NCBI GenBank assembly: GCA_024636405.1
Contig: JAGXHC010000241.1
Span: 1 to 13,773, forward strand
Direction of reading: 5' to 3'
DNA: 13,773 bases
Source: Sulfitobacter sp.
GTDB lineage: Bacteria > Pseudomonadota > Alphaproteobacteria > Rhodobacterales > Rhodobacteraceae
Positions 1-7,793 of this stretch are shown here, piece after piece. Every line of letters starts with the position of its first letter. Position 1 is the first letter of the stretch. The notes under the pieces were generated by a model. The model did no database searches. It saw only the letters and a program-made list of their open reading frames with translations, and was not told the origin of the DNA. A program made the translations under genes and the position numbers.

Positions 1-487
1 CTTCACGCCGTTTTACGGCCTGCATTTCGTGGTCGCGGCATTGGTGTCACGGGCGATGCGCGGCAATCTGCTGGCGGCACTCATGGCTACATTCTTTGGC
101 AACCCGTTGACCTATGTGCCGATTGGCCTGTCGGCGCTGACAACAGGCCACTGGATTTTGGGCACCAATATGGGGGCCGATGACCACCGTTCCTTCGGTG
201 GCAAATTCGTGGACGCGGGCCGTGACCTTCAGGAAAACTTCATCGCCATCTTCACCGACACGGATATGGACTGGACCGGACTGGCGGCGTTCTTTCATCA
301 GGTCTTTTACCCCTATCTGATCGGTGGCATCCTGCCAGGCATCGCGTCTGCCAGCGTCTGCTACTATCTGTCGGTGCCGGTGCTGCGCGCCTATCAAAAG
401 CGCCGCAGGGGCATGATCAAGGCCAAGTTCGAGGCATTGAAACAAAAAGCGGTGGCCAAGGCTGACGCCAAACGAAAAGCGGAATAG
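1..487 (+). CDS. DUF2062 domain membrane protein, 3' part
   Basis: The reading frame is already open at the left edge (first complete codon at base 2), so the start lies outside the window; 161 residues are visible. The first in-window residues, [11 protein letters not shown], match the glycine/aromatic membrane segment typical of DUF2062 proteins. The stretch around '[22 protein letters not shown]' also fits that family. A second hydrophobic segment ([19 protein letters not shown]) lies near the C terminus and is followed by a Lys/Arg/Ala-rich tail of about 40 residues that should be cytoplasmic. The biochemical function of DUF2062 is not established. In Rhodobacterales it often lies just upstream of pdxJ, as here (34-base gap), so it is probably the preceding member of the same transcription unit. 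Confidence in the family is good; the role is unknown. Confidence 0.85.
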   Translation, partial: FTPFYGLHFVVAALVSRAMRGNLLAALMATFFGNPLTYVPIGLSALTTGHWILGTNMGADDHRSFGGKFVDAGRDLQENFIAIFTDTDMDWTGLAAFFHQVFYPYLIGGILPGIASASVCYYLSVPVLRAYQKRRRGMIKAKFEALKQKAVAKADAKRKAE

Positions 488-506
488 GCTGCGCGCGACT
501 CATACT

Positions 507-569
507 GAAGGGCGAAAAATAATGGCCGAAGGTGCGAAAATAATGGCCGAAGGGACAAAAATAATGGCG
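507..569 (+). repeat. Triple 21-bp tandem repeat, each unit with SD and in-frame ATG (pdxJ start region)
   Basis: Bases 507-527, 528-548 and 549-569 are three consecutive copies of one 21-bp unit. Each runs GAAGG(G/T), nine purine-rich bases ending in AAATA, ATG, then GCC or GCG. The unit length is a multiple of three, so all three ATGs (522, 543, 564) are in the pdxJ frame, and each has a GAAGG Shine-Dalgarno at the same 9-base spacing. The first two copies would add MAEGAKI and MAEGTKI before the canonical [14 protein letters not shown] start. The repeat is read directly from the sequence; its effect on translation is inference. Confidence 0.9.
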
Positions 570-1310
570 GAACAAAAGCTGCGGCTCGGCGTGAATATTG
601 ACCATGTCGCCACGGTGCGCAACGCGCGGGGCGGCGCTTATCCCGATCCGCTGCGCGCCGCAAAGATCGCGGAAAAGGCAGGCGCCGACGGGATCACCGC
701 CCATCTGCGCGAAGACCGGCGTCATATCTCGGACGCTGACATCGAAGGGCTGATCGAAGTGCTTTCCGTGCCGCTCAACTTTGAGATGGCAGCGACCGAT
801 GAGATGCAGAAAATTGCGCTGCGCCATAAACCGCACGCCGTTTGCATCGTTCCCGAAAAGCGCGAAGAACGCACCACCGAAGGCGGGCTCGAAGTTGCGC
901 GCGAAGAGAACCGGCTGGCCCATTTCATCGCGCCCCTGCGGGATGCAGGATGCCGGGTATCCATCTTCATCGCAGCAGACGAGCGCCAGATCGAAGCCGC
1001 CAACCGGATCGGCGCAGAGGTCATCGAACTGCACACCGGCGCGTATTGTGACGCCTTTGCCGAAGGCCGCTGGCCAGAAGCCCAGGAAGAGCTGAAAAAG
1101 CTCGAGGCAATGGCGACATTCGCCCACGACTTGGGGCTGGAAGTCCACGCCGGCCACGGGCTGACCTACGATACGGTTTCCCCGATCGCCGCGTTCCCCG
1201 AGGTCCGGGAGCTGAACATCGGGCATTTCCTGATCGGTGAAGCGATATTCATGGGGCTGCACCCTGCGATCACCGAAATGCGCCGCCTGATGGATGACGC
1301 GCGGGCATGA
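564..1310 (+). CDS. pdxJ: Pyridoxine 5'-phosphate synthase PdxJ
   Basis: PdxJ condenses 1-deoxy-D-xylulose 5-phosphate with 3-amino-2-oxopropyl phosphate to give pyridoxine 5'-phosphate, the last ring-forming step of DXP-dependent vitamin B6 synthesis in the cytoplasm. The 248-residue product is of normal family length. It has the N-terminal [17 protein letters not shown] motif, [12 protein letters not shown] (His47 aligned with the E. coli active-site His45), NFEM with Glu74 (E. coli Glu72), the HTGAYCD strand, the [11 protein letters not shown] loop and the C-terminal [17 protein letters not shown] phosphate-binding segment. I chose the ATG at 564 because it gives the usual N terminus. ATGs at 543 and 522 are equally well served by Shine-Dalgarno sequences and would give 255 or 262 residues. 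The stop TGA overlaps an ATG that opens an 11-codon frame leading to acpS. Confidence 0.96.
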   Translation: MAEQKLRLGVNIDHVATVRNARGGAYPDPLRAAKIAEKAGADGITAHLREDRRHISDADIEGLIEVLSVPLNFEMAATDEMQKIALRHKPHAVCIVPEKREERTTEGGLEVAREENRLAHFIAPLRDAGCRVSIFIAADERQIEAANRIGAEVIELHTGAYCDAFAEGRWPEAQEELKKLEAMATFAHDLGLEVHAGHGLTYDTVSPIAAFPEVRELNIGHFLIGEAIFMGLHPAITEMRRLMDDARA

Positions 1311-1342
1311 CGCCGGTCCGCACCACGCAGGCGCTGCCGTGA
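1307..1342 (+). promoter_or_regulatory. Possible 11-codon coupling ORF between pdxJ and acpS
   Basis: An ATG overlaps the pdxJ stop (ATGA at 1307-1310). It opens an 11-codon frame encoding [11 protein letters not shown], which stops at TGA 1340-1342. That stop overlaps the GTG start proposed for acpS (GTGA at 1339-1342). The arrangement would let ribosomes terminate and reinitiate twice in succession. The peptide has no recognisable function and the frame may be fortuitous. A weak AGG at 1329-1331 could also serve acpS directly. Confidence 0.25.
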
Positions 1343-1749
1343 TCCTCGGCATCGGCACGGATCTGGCCAATATCGACCGGATACAGGGCACGCTTGACCG
1401 TTTCGGCGACCGCTTCCGCAACCGCGTTTTCACCCCGGTCGAACAACGCAAGGCGGAACGGCGCAAGGACGTGGCCGGAACCTATGCCAAACGGTGGGCT
1501 GCCAAAGAGGCCTGCTCAAAAGCGTTGGGCACCGGGCTGCGCATGGGTATCTCATGGCGCGACATGGCGGTCAGCAATCTGCGTACCGGTCAGCCGGTGA
1601 TGCACGTGACGGGGTGGGCGGCGGAACGGCTGGCCGCAATGACGCCCGCAGGTCACGAGGTGATCATTCACGTCACCCTGACGGACGATCATCCCTGGGC
1701 GCAGGCCTTTGTCGTGATCGAGGCGCGTCCGCTGTCCGGCGGGCGTTGA
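1339..1749 (+). CDS. acpS: Holo-[acyl-carrier-protein] synthase AcpS
   Basis: AcpS transfers the 4'-phosphopantetheine group of CoA to the conserved serine of acyl carrier protein, activating it for fatty acid synthesis. With the GTG start at 1339 the protein is 136 residues and begins [15 protein letters not shown], the canonical AcpS N terminus, with the Mg-binding Asp8. The second metal ligand is Glu57 in [15 protein letters not shown], followed by the usual substrate loop and a C-terminal [23 protein letters not shown] strand pair. An ATG at 1294 in the same frame would add 15 residues of non-conserved sequence overlapping pdxJ, so I prefer GTG 1339. The gene sits in the conserved pdxJ-acpS-lepB order. 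Confidence 0.94.
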   Translation: MILGIGTDLANIDRIQGTLDRFGDRFRNRVFTPVEQRKAERRKDVAGTYAKRWAAKEACSKALGTGLRMGISWRDMAVSNLRTGQPVMHVTGWAAERLAAMTPAGHEVIIHVTLTDDHPWAQAFVVIEARPLSGGR

Positions 1750-1807
1750 CGGGCGGCTGGTGACCGGCGTCCAAATTGCAGCGCGCGCCGCATTAACCCG
1801 CCGGATC

Positions 1808-1847
1808 GTGCACCGCGGGGTGTACGCAGGGTGTACGGGCTGTGCAC
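1808..1847. promoter_or_regulatory. Phased GTGYAC site array upstream of lepB
   Basis: GTGCAC at 1808, GTGTAC at 1820, GTGTAC at 1831 and GTGCAC at 1842 start 12, 11 and 11 bases apart, about one helical turn each, and are arranged symmetrically. GATC flanks both sides (1804-1807 and 1851-1854). This could be a multi-site operator on one face of the DNA. Alternatively the transcript could fold: the outer GATCGTGCAC pairs with GTGCAC plus GATC with a 3-base bulge, and the inner GTAC pairs with GTAC. No known regulator is assigned. The array lies in the gap between acpS (ends 1749) and lepB (starts 2001). Confidence 0.35.
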
Positions 1848-1942
1848 GCCGATCACCGCCCGCATCGCAGTGAAAAAAAGGCCGTTAACCCCGATTCGCT
1901 GCATTTGCCCGGCACCGTCCCATTAACGCCTCCCGCCGCCGC

Positions 1943-1973
1943 TTGACTTGCCCCGCGCACACCCGCATGTAAC
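1943..1973 (+). promoter_or_regulatory. Candidate sigma-70-type promoter for lepB
   Basis: TTGACT at 1943-1948 is a good -35 match. The best -10-like hexamer is TGTAAC at 1968-1973, a 19-base spacing, which is longer than ideal. It ends 27 bases before the lepB ATG. The upstream gap also holds three TTAAC-containing spots (near 1792, 1884 and 1922) of unknown meaning. The promoter could allow lepB-rnc-era to be transcribed independently of pdxJ-acpS. Confidence 0.3.
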
Positions 1974-2000
1974 CCCCGACCAGACACAATGGAGCATCAC

Positions 2001-2837
2001 ATGGCCGAGACCGAAAAGAAGGGCAACGCCTTTGTCGAAACGATCAAGACAATCGTCTATGCGCTGCTCATCGCGGGCGTGTTCCGCACCCTTTTCTTTC
2101 AGCCGTTCTGGATCCCGTCCGGCTCCATGAAAGAGACGCTGCTGATCGGTGATTTCCTCTTTGTGAACAAGATGGCCTACGGTTATTCCTATGCCTCGTG
2201 CCCCAGTTTGATGTTGCCGCGTTTCGGCATAGAAGTCGACGCCGAAGACATCTGCGGGGTCTTTGACAGCGACAACAAACGCCTGTTCGGCGGCACCCCC
2301 GAGCGCGGCGATGTGGTGGTATTCCGGCACCCGGTTTCGAGCCGCGATTATATCAAAAGGCTGATCGGACTTCCGGGTGATACGGTGCAGATCCAGAACG
2401 GCGTGCTGCGCATCAACGGCACCCAGGTTGAGCTTGAAGACGACAGTGACTTCGAAGAGGTCATGACCAGCCAGGGCCCGCAGGGCTTGCGTCCGCGCTG
2501 TCAGAACGGGGCCGTCGGCGAAGGCGGCAGTTGCATCAAGGGTCGGCAGATTGAGACGCTGCCGAACGGCGTGAAACATGCGATCCTCAATATCGGCGAC
2601 CAGCAATCGGATCATACCGGGGTCTATAATGTGCCCGAGGGCCACTATTTCTTCATGGGCGATAACCGTGACAACTCTGCCGATAGCCGTCTGGCGCAGC
2701 AGGCGGGGGGCGTCGGATTTGTGCCCTACGAAAACCTGATCGGGCGCGCGGACCGCATTGTGTTCAGTTCGGCTGGCCGGTCGATGTTCTTCTTCTGGAC
2801 CTGGCGGAGCGACCGGTTTTTCAAAGCGATCAGATGA
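2001..2837 (+). CDS. lepB: Signal peptidase I LepB
   Basis: Membrane-bound serine protease that removes signal peptides from exported proteins on the periplasmic side. The 278-residue protein has one N-terminal membrane segment (about residues 15-33) followed by the box [12 protein letters not shown], with catalytic Ser42. The general base Lys119 is in [13 protein letters not shown], preceded by [10 protein letters not shown], and the conserved [11 protein letters not shown] box lies near residue 220. The insertion with CPS and DICG around residues 65-90 is common in alphaproteobacterial LepB. I chose ATG 2001 because GGAG (1991-1994) lies six bases before it; an in-frame ATG at 1989 would add MEHH. 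Its stop overlaps the start of rnc (ATGA). A long gap upstream suggests its own promoter. Confidence 0.96.
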   Translation: MAETEKKGNAFVETIKTIVYALLIAGVFRTLFFQPFWIPSGSMKETLLIGDFLFVNKMAYGYSYASCPSLMLPRFGIEVDAEDICGVFDSDNKRLFGGTPERGDVVVFRHPVSSRDYIKRLIGLPGDTVQIQNGVLRINGTQVELEDDSDFEEVMTSQGPQGLRPRCQNGAVGEGGSCIKGRQIETLPNGVKHAILNIGDQQSDHTGVYNVPEGHYFFMGDNRDNSADSRLAQQAGGVGFVPYENLIGRADRIVFSSAGRSMFFFWTWRSDRFFKAIR

Positions 2838-3520
2838 AGCTAAGCGCCGAACTCAAGGTCTTCGAGGGCCGCATCGGGCACCTTTTCGCCACGCCTGAAC
2901 ACCTGATCCGCGCCGTGACGCACGCCTCGATGTCCTCAGCAAACCGGGACGACAATCAGCGGCTTGAGTTTCTGGGCGACCGGGTGCTGGGGCTGGTCAT
3001 GGCAGAGGCGCTTCTGGCGCAGGATCCGGGCGCATCCGAAGGCCAGCTTGCGCCCCGGTTCAACGCCTTGGTGCGCAAGGAAACCTGCGCCGACGTCGCG
3101 CGCGAAATTGATCTGGGCACGGTGCTGAAACTGGGCCGCTCCGAGATGATATCGGGCGGGCGGCGCAAGATGGCATTGCTGGGGGATGGCATTGAAGCGG
3201 TGATCGCGGCGGTCTATCTGGACGGTGGCTTTGACGCGGCCAAGGCGATGGTGCTACGACTTTGGGGCAAGCGTTTGCACAATGTCGAAGACGACGCGCG
3301 CGATGCCAAAACCGCGCTACAGGAATGGGCACAGGCGCGCGGTCTGCCGCCACCTGCCTATGTCCAGACGGCGCGCACAGGGCCGGACCACGCGCCCCAT
3401 TTTACCATTTCCGCCCGGTTGCAGAACGGCGCATCTGCAGACGCAAGTGCAGCCTCAAAACGCGCCGCTGAACAGGCCGCCGCCGCACATCTGCTGGCAC
3501 AACTGGAGAAGACATCATGA
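2834..3520 (+). CDS. rnc: Ribonuclease III
   Basis: RNase III cleaves double-stranded RNA, including rRNA precursors and structured mRNAs, as a homodimer. The catalytic domain carries the signature [13 protein letters not shown] (Glu45 and Asp49), with Arg in place of the Ser common in enterobacteria, as is usual in alphaproteobacteria. The second metal-binding segment is [18 protein letters not shown] (Asp118 and Glu121). A double-stranded RNA-binding domain spans roughly residues 157-225 and ends in the basic/Ala-rich helix [18 protein letters not shown]. The 228-residue length is normal. The ATG overlaps the lepB stop, the stop overlaps the era start, and no strong Shine-Dalgarno precedes it, so translation is probably coupled to lepB. 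Confidence 0.97.
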   Translation: MKLSAELKVFEGRIGHLFATPEHLIRAVTHASMSSANRDDNQRLEFLGDRVLGLVMAEALLAQDPGASEGQLAPRFNALVRKETCADVAREIDLGTVLKLGRSEMISGGRRKMALLGDGIEAVIAAVYLDGGFDAAKAMVLRLWGKRLHNVEDDARDAKTALQEWAQARGLPPPAYVQTARTGPDHAPHFTISARLQNGASADASAASKRAAEQAAAAHLLAQLEKTS

Positions 3521-4431
3521 CCACCCGTGCCGGATTCGTCGCCTTGATCGGAGAACCGAACGCAGGCAAATCAACCCTTTTGAACCGTATGGTCGGGGCC
3601 AAGGTCAGCATCGTGACCCACAAGGTCCAGACCACCCGCGCCCGCATCCGTGGCGTGGCGATGGAAGGCGAAAGCCAGATCGTTTTTGTCGACACGCCGG
3701 GGCTTTTCCAGCCGCGGCGCCGGTTGGACCGCGCAATGGTCGCCGCCGCCTGGGGCGGGGCGTCGGACGCTGATGTGGTGGTGCTGCTGGTCGAGGCGCA
3801 CAGGGGCATGTCCGAGGGGGTGGAACGCATCCTCGAAGGGCTGACCGAAATCGCCAAGGGCCGCAAGGTGGCGCTGGCCATCAACAAGATCGACCGCGTC
3901 GAAGCGCCCGTTCTGCTGGGGCTAAGCAAGAAGCTGAACGACCGGTTCGACTTTGCCGAAACCTTCATGATTTCCGCCGAGAAGGGCCACGGGGTCGACA
4001 CCCTGCGCCAATGGCTTGCCCACGAGGTGCCGCAGGGACCGTGGCTATATCCCGAAGACCAGATCGCGGACCTGCCAATGCGGATGATCGCAGCAGAAAT
4101 GACGCGCGAAAAGCTGACCCTGCGGCTGCATCAGGAACTGCCCTACCAGCTGACGGTGGAAACCGAAGCCTGGGAAGAGCGCAAGGACGGCTCTGCGCGG
4201 ATTGACCAGCTGATCTATGTCATCAGGGATGGTCACAAGGGCATCGTTCTGGGCAACAAGGGCGAGACGATCAAGGCCGTGGGCAAGGCCGCCCGCGAGG
4301 AGATCGAGACATTTCTTGGCCGCAAGGTGCATCTCTTCCTGCAAGTCAAAGTGCGCGCGAACTGGCTGGAGGAATCTGAGCGCTACACCGAAATGGGGTT
4401 GGATTTCAAAGATGGCAATGACAAATCGTGA
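3517..4431 (+). CDS. era: GTPase Era
   Basis: Era is an essential GTPase that binds the 3' end of 16S rRNA and helps small-subunit assembly. The G domain shows G1 GEPNAGKS (12-19), the switch I segment QTTRARIRG (38-46), G3 DTPG (59-62), G4 NKID (123-126) and a G5-like SAEKG (about 152-156). The C-terminal KH domain contains [17 protein letters not shown], with the GxxG loop GNKG, followed by the helix [23 protein letters not shown]. The 304-residue length is normal. The start overlaps the rnc stop (ATGA) and also has GGAG (3505-3508) at 8-base spacing. It is next to rnc, as in many proteobacteria, consistent with shared roles in rRNA maturation. Confidence 0.98.
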   Translation: MTTRAGFVALIGEPNAGKSTLLNRMVGAKVSIVTHKVQTTRARIRGVAMEGESQIVFVDTPGLFQPRRRLDRAMVAAAWGGASDADVVVLLVEAHRGMSEGVERILEGLTEIAKGRKVALAINKIDRVEAPVLLGLSKKLNDRFDFAETFMISAEKGHGVDTLRQWLAHEVPQGPWLYPEDQIADLPMRMIAAEMTREKLTLRLHQELPYQLTVETEAWEERKDGSARIDQLIYVIRDGHKGIVLGNKGETIKAVGKAAREEIETFLGRKVHLFLQVKVRANWLEESERYTEMGLDFKDGNDKS

Positions 4432-4487
4432 TCGGCGCCGAGGCGTCCAGACCTCAGATCCGGCACCATTGTCCGTCCGGCAAATGA
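4428..4487 (+). promoter_or_regulatory. Possible 19-codon coupling ORF between era and the DUF1491 gene
   Basis: A GTG overlapping the era stop (GTGA at 4428-4431) opens a 19-codon frame that stops at TGA 4485-4487, one base before the ATG of the DUF1491 gene. No good Shine-Dalgarno precedes that ATG, so reinitiation from this small frame could supply ribosomes. The encoded peptide is not recognisable. Chance cannot be excluded. Confidence 0.2.
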
Positions 4488-4488
4488 C

Positions 4489-4818
4489 ATGGCCCGCCTG
4501 ACCGCGCGCTTCTGGGTGGACGCCTATCTGACGCGTCTGCGGTTGCACGATATTCCCGCCTTTGTTGTGGCGCACGGCGATGACACCGGCGGTGCTGTGT
4601 TGGTCAAGCTGGCGACGCTGGACGGGCGCGCCGTGTTGTTCCAACGCTCCTTCGATCTGATGAGCGGCGAACGGCGCTGGGTTGAACTTGTGACCGGGGA
4701 TGAGGCCGACGTTGACGCCACCGTGGCCCGGCAACGCGGCTTTGACCCCGATCTTTGGGTGATCGAGGTTGAGGATCGCGCAGGCCGGCACCTGCTGGAT
4801 CAGGACGGGCTCGCCTGA
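4489..4818 (+). CDS. DUF1491 family protein
   Basis: A 109-residue protein starting [17 protein letters not shown] and containing [31 protein letters not shown], a pattern I recognise as DUF1491, a small alphaproteobacterial family without known function. It ends in [19 protein letters not shown]. There is no signal peptide or membrane segment, so it is probably cytoplasmic. It sits between era and recO, where this family is commonly found, and its stop TGA shares one base with the recO ATG. The function remains unassigned; the position suggests co-expression with rRNA-maturation and repair genes but does not prove a shared role. Confidence 0.88.
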   Translation: MARLTARFWVDAYLTRLRLHDIPAFVVAHGDDTGGAVLVKLATLDGRAVLFQRSFDLMSGERRWVELVTGDEADVDATVARQRGFDPDLWVIEVEDRAGRHLLDQDGLA

Positions 4819-5543
4819 TGGAATGGCGCGATCAGGGCATATTGCTGAGCGCGCGACGACACGGTGAGACTTCTGCCATCATCGAAGTTTTCACACCGAC
4901 GCGGGGGCGGCATGTGGGCGTGGTGCGGGGCGGCACCAGCCGCAAGATTGCCCCCATCCTGCAACCGGGTGCGCAGCTTGACGTGGCATGGCGTGCACGG
5001 CTTGAGGAACACATCGGCAATTTCACGGTCGAGCCGGTACGCAGTCGCGCTGCGGTCGCAATGGGCGATCGGCTGGCCCTTGCAGGATTAAACGCGGTGA
5101 CGGCGCTTTTGTCTTTCTGTCTGCCAGAGCGCGAGGCGCATGAGCCGCTATACCTGCGCACATTGGCGTTGCTTGATCTGTTGGGGCAGGGGGATGTCTG
5201 GCCTTTGGCCTACCTGCAATGGGAATTGGCGCTGCTGGATGAGATGGGCTATGCGCTCGATCTTTCGGTCTGTGCGGCGACGGGATCGACGCAAGATCTG
5301 GCATTTGTGTCCCCCCGGACGGGGCGGGCCGTGTCGCGCGCGGGCGCGGGCAAATGGTCGGACCGACTGCTGCCGTTGCCGGATGTCCTGCGCGGTTTGG
5401 GTGATGCAGAGGACGCCGATATTGCACAGGGGTTTGTGACGACGGGATATTTCCTGACGGAGCATCTGGCGTATGATCTGGGTGGGAAACCTCTGCCAGA
5501 AGCGCGCGCGCGCTTTGTAGAGATCTTCAGTCGGCGGCGGTAA
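4818..5543 (+). CDS. recO: DNA repair protein RecO
   Basis: RecO works with RecR to load RecA onto SSB-coated single-stranded DNA in the RecF pathway. The 241-residue product begins [39 protein letters not shown], the typical N-terminal OB-fold start. A helical C-terminal domain follows, including [20 protein letters not shown] and [25 protein letters not shown]. The zinc-finger cysteines of Deinococcus RecO are absent, which is usual for alphaproteobacteria. The start is coupled to the DUF1491 gene (TGATG). Its last 17 bases overlap the 3' end of the convergent META-domain gene. Confidence 0.95.
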   Translation: MEWRDQGILLSARRHGETSAIIEVFTPTRGRHVGVVRGGTSRKIAPILQPGAQLDVAWRARLEEHIGNFTVEPVRSRAAVAMGDRLALAGLNAVTALLSFCLPEREAHEPLYLRTLALLDLLGQGDVWPLAYLQWELALLDEMGYALDLSVCAATGSTQDLAFVSPRTGRAVSRAGAGKWSDRLLPLPDVLRGLGDAEDADIAQGFVTTGYFLTEHLAYDLGGKPLPEARARFVEIFSRRR

Positions 5544-5919
5544 AAACCATCTTCAGCCCGTCAGGATTGGACAGGATCAACGTGTCACCGCCCACCTCGA
5601 TCAGGGTTGCCTGGCCAAGTGCTGCAAGAAATGCGACTTCGGCATCCAGCGCCGGACAAGCAAGTCTGGTGGATGCAATCAGGCCGGCGTCGAACCAGGG
5701 ATAGGGCACCGTCATTGTCGCGACATAACTGTTGCACGGGCCATCGCCGGCAATCTTGCCTGCGGCCGGAAACCGGAGTGTTGCACGCGCGTCAAAGGCG
5801 ACTTCGTTGACTTCTATCAGGGTCCATTCCCTGTCACCGGCACCATAAGCGCGCGCTGTTTCATCGCCTTGGCAAGCGTCGATCCCGAAAATGGCGGGCA
5901 AAAGCAGAAGAAGCCGCAC
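5527..5919 (-). CDS. META-domain (HslJ-like) exported protein, possible lipoprotein
   Basis: A 130-residue protein with an N-terminal hydrophobic leader ([16 protein letters not shown]) and one META/HslJ-like domain. The recognisable parts are [13 protein letters not shown], a GDGPCNSY turn, and [21 protein letters not shown], all matching the conserved CN and TR-ACP positions of META domains. The Cys after the leader suggests lipidation, but the residues before it (I-D-A) fit a lipobox poorly, so it may instead be periplasmic or weakly lipidated. META proteins are linked to envelope stress or novobiocin resistance (HslJ) in other bacteria; the role here is not known. It starts at GTG, with AAGGA six bases upstream that sits next to the tetR stop, 11 bases away, so the two genes are probably one operon. 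Confidence 0.8.
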   Translation of the reverse strand: MRLLLLLPAIFGIDACQGDETARAYGAGDREWTLIEVNEVAFDARATLRFPAAGKIAGDGPCNSYVATMTVPYPWFDAGLIASTRLACPALDAEVAFLAALGQATLIEVGGDTLILSNPDGLKMVFTAAD

Positions 5920-5930
5920 CCCGGTTCCTT

Positions 5931-6455
5931 TCAGCGCAGCGCCAGAACGGTATCGACCAGCGTGTCGAACGTCTGTTGGCGAGTGGCCTTGTCATCGCTG
6001 ATCTGCGGCAATCCCACAAGCGTGGCCAACAAGGCGCGTGCAAAGTCGGGGTTGCCAAGATCAAGCTGGCGCAACAACCGTGTCAGATAGACCAGCCGCT
6101 GCGCATCGACCTCCTGAAGCGTGGCGGCGACCAGCGGATTGCCTTGCGCCCAGACCCGAAGACTTGCTTCGGTCCGGTCGGCCAGCAGAACGGTGCCGAA
6201 GTTGCGCAGGCTCTGATCGGCTGGGCCGGTGCCCTCAACCAGTGCCATGACCGCCGCCAACGCGTCTGCCTGCCAATGGGCCAAAAGGGCAGTATGGTAG
6301 GCCGGGACGTCCTTGAAGTGCCAGTAGAAGGATCCCTTGGTGGTCCCGATCCGGCGGGCCATGGGTTCGGCAGCCAAAGCCTGCGGCCCATCGGACTGCA
6401 GGGCGTCGAGCCCTGCAAGCAACCAGATGTGAGGGGTCAGTCGGGGCGCGCGCAT
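5931..6455 (-). CDS. TetR-family transcriptional regulator
   Basis: A 174-residue protein with an N-terminal TetR-type HTH. Residues from about 28 to 60 read ALAAEPMARRIGTTKGSFYWHFKDVPAYHTALLAHW, with the hallmark TKGSFYWHF recognition helix. The C-terminal ligand/dimer domain is helical and not specific enough to name a ligand. It is short for the family but looks complete. It is the first gene of a pair with the META-domain gene and diverges from the MFS permease across a 102-base gap that carries a 15-bp imperfect palindrome. The likely role, by the usual logic of such pairs, is to repress the permease and its own operon. Confidence 0.9.
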   Translation of the reverse strand: MRAPRLTPHIWLLAGLDALQSDGPQALAAEPMARRIGTTKGSFYWHFKDVPAYHTALLAHWQADALAAVMALVEGTGPADQSLRNFGTVLLADRTEASLRVWAQGNPLVAATLQEVDAQRLVYLTRLLRQLDLGNPDFARALLATLVGLPQISDDKATRQQTFDTLVDTVLALR

Positions 6456-6509
6456 GACGGTTGCATAGGCCCGCCATCAGGCCGGGGCAAGAGGCGCGTT
6501 GGCCGATTT

Positions 6510-6524
6510 CGACCAATTTTGTCG
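6510..6524. promoter_or_regulatory. Candidate TetR operator (imperfect palindrome)
   Basis: CGACCAATTTTGTCG is a 15-bp inverted repeat with matches at six of seven symmetric pairs (CGAC/GTCG outer arms, AA/TT inner). It lies in the tetR/MFS divergent gap, 55 bases from the tetR start and 34 from the upstream-most MFS start. Size and place suit a TetR dimer site; binding is inferred. Confidence 0.4.
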
Positions 6525-6557
6525 CGGCAGGCTGAGACATCGCCAAGCTGACTGTGA

Positions 6558-7793
6558 ATGGCTGAAGCCATGATAGCTCCCCGCGCACCATTGCTCATGA
6601 CCCACACGCACATCCCGAAACCGCGGGATTTCGCGATACTTGCCGGATTGGAGGCGGGGGTGCGCGGCATGCTGATGTCGGTCATGCCGCTGGTCATGTA
6701 CCGCACCTTTGGCAATGCGGCACTGGTAAGCCAGATTTATCTGGCTGTCGGTATTGCGTCACTGTTGTTTGGGCTGATGGTGCCAAGCCTCGCGGGCAAA
6801 CTGTCACGGCGCTGGACATACACCGGGGGAACGGTGCTGTATCTCAGTGGTGTGTCGCTGGCCGTGACCGGCGTGCCTGTTTTGCAGGCGTTGGCGCTCT
6901 GCACCCTGAGCTTGGCGACGGTAACCTGCGCGGTCTGTCTGAACGCCTATGTGCTCGATTATATCGAGCGAACCAACCTGGGAACGTCCGAGACACTGCG
7001 GCTGGTCTACAGCGGGCCAAGCTGGGTCATCGGCCCGATCCTGGGAGTGTGGCTGCTGAATTGGTGGGCGCCTGCGCCATTTCTCGTGGCGGGATGTTTC
7101 GCCCTGACACAGGTGGCGATGTTCTGGAAACTGCGCTTGGGCAACGGCAAACAGATCGCGCGGGCGCGGTCCGCGTCACCCTCGCCTGTTGCATATCTGG
7201 GGCGGTTCTTTCGCCAGCCCCGGCTGATCGCCGGATGGGTATTTGCGGTGATCCGGTCGTGTGGCTGGTGGGTTTATGTGGTCTATCTGCCAATCTTCTG
7301 CGTCCAGAACGGACTGGGAGATTCCGTCGGAGCGGCGGCGCTGTCTGCCTCCAACATGACGCTTTTTGTGGCGCCCATGCTGATGCTGCTTGTCCGCCGG
7401 ATTGGCGTTCGCAATGCCGTCAGCGGTGCGTTTTTTATTGGCGGCGGATTGTTCGTTGTCGGGTGGGGGCTGGCCGGTGCGCCTTGGCTGGTGGTGGCAA
7501 GCCTCTATCTGGGGTCGGTCATGCTGATCATGCTGGACGTATGCGGCAGCCTGCCGTTCCTGATGGCAGTCAGGCCATCGGAGCGCACGGAAATGTCGGC
7601 AGTCTATTCCAGCTACCGCGACATGTCTGGCATCTTGACACCAGCTGTAGCGGCCTTGGTGCTGACGGTAATGCCGATAGCGGGGCTGTTCGCGGCCTGC
7701 GGCGGGGGCATGTTGTTTGCGGGATGGCTGGCGCGGGGGTTGCACCCGCGCCTTGGTGCGGTCCGGTTCAGCCCAGCAGACGCCGCGCAATAA
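6558..7793 (+). CDS. MFS transporter
   Basis: A 411-residue hydrophobic protein with about 12 predicted membrane segments in two halves, consistent with the major facilitator superfamily. Recognisable features are the short basic loop AGKLSRRWTY between helices 2 and 3, GPSWVIGPILGVWLLNWW in the helix-5 region, a charged central loop (KLRLGNGKQIARARS), and the second half starting FFRQPRLIAGWVFAVIRSCGWWVYVVYLPIF. Substrate is unknown; the divergent TetR gene suggests drug or metabolite efflux. The start is uncertain: ATGs at 6558, 6570 and 6597 are in frame and none has a strong Shine-Dalgarno. The one at 6597 (MTHTHIPKPRDF) would give 398 residues. Its 3' end overlaps mcd by 26 bases on the other strand. 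Confidence 0.88.
   Translation: MAEAMIAPRAPLLMTHTHIPKPRDFAILAGLEAGVRGMLMSVMPLVMYRTFGNAALVSQIYLAVGIASLLFGLMVPSLAGKLSRRWTYTGGTVLYLSGVSLAVTGVPVLQALALCTLSLATVTCAVCLNAYVLDYIERTNLGTSETLRLVYSGPSWVIGPILGVWLLNWWAPAPFLVAGCFALTQVAMFWKLRLGNGKQIARARSASPSPVAYLGRFFRQPRLIAGWVFAVIRSCGWWVYVVYLPIFCVQNGLGDSVGAAALSASNMTLFVAPMLMLLVRRIGVRNAVSGAFFIGGGLFVVGWGLAGAPWLVVASLYLGSVMLIMLDVCGSLPFLMAVRPSERTEMSAVYSSYRDMSGILTPAVAALVLTVMPIAGLFAACGGGMLFAGWLARGLHPRLGAVRFSPADAAQ

Noticed and set aside
507..569. 21-bp repeats as part of a CRISPR array or mobile element
   Set aside because: The copies are directly abutting with no spacers and are in frame with pdxJ; no terminal inverted repeats or transposase are present.
417..1466. 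349-codon open frame on the - strand opposite pdxJ and acpS
   Set aside because: Composition is low-complexity and it lies wholly opposite two certain genes; it is a GC-codon shadow.
1790..1925. TTAAC-containing spots as CtrA binding sites
   Set aside because: None shows the TTAA-N7-TTAA spacing needed for a full CtrA site.
1923..2645. 240-codon - strand frame opposite lepB
   Set aside because: It covers the conserved lepB coding strand and shows no recognisable domain.
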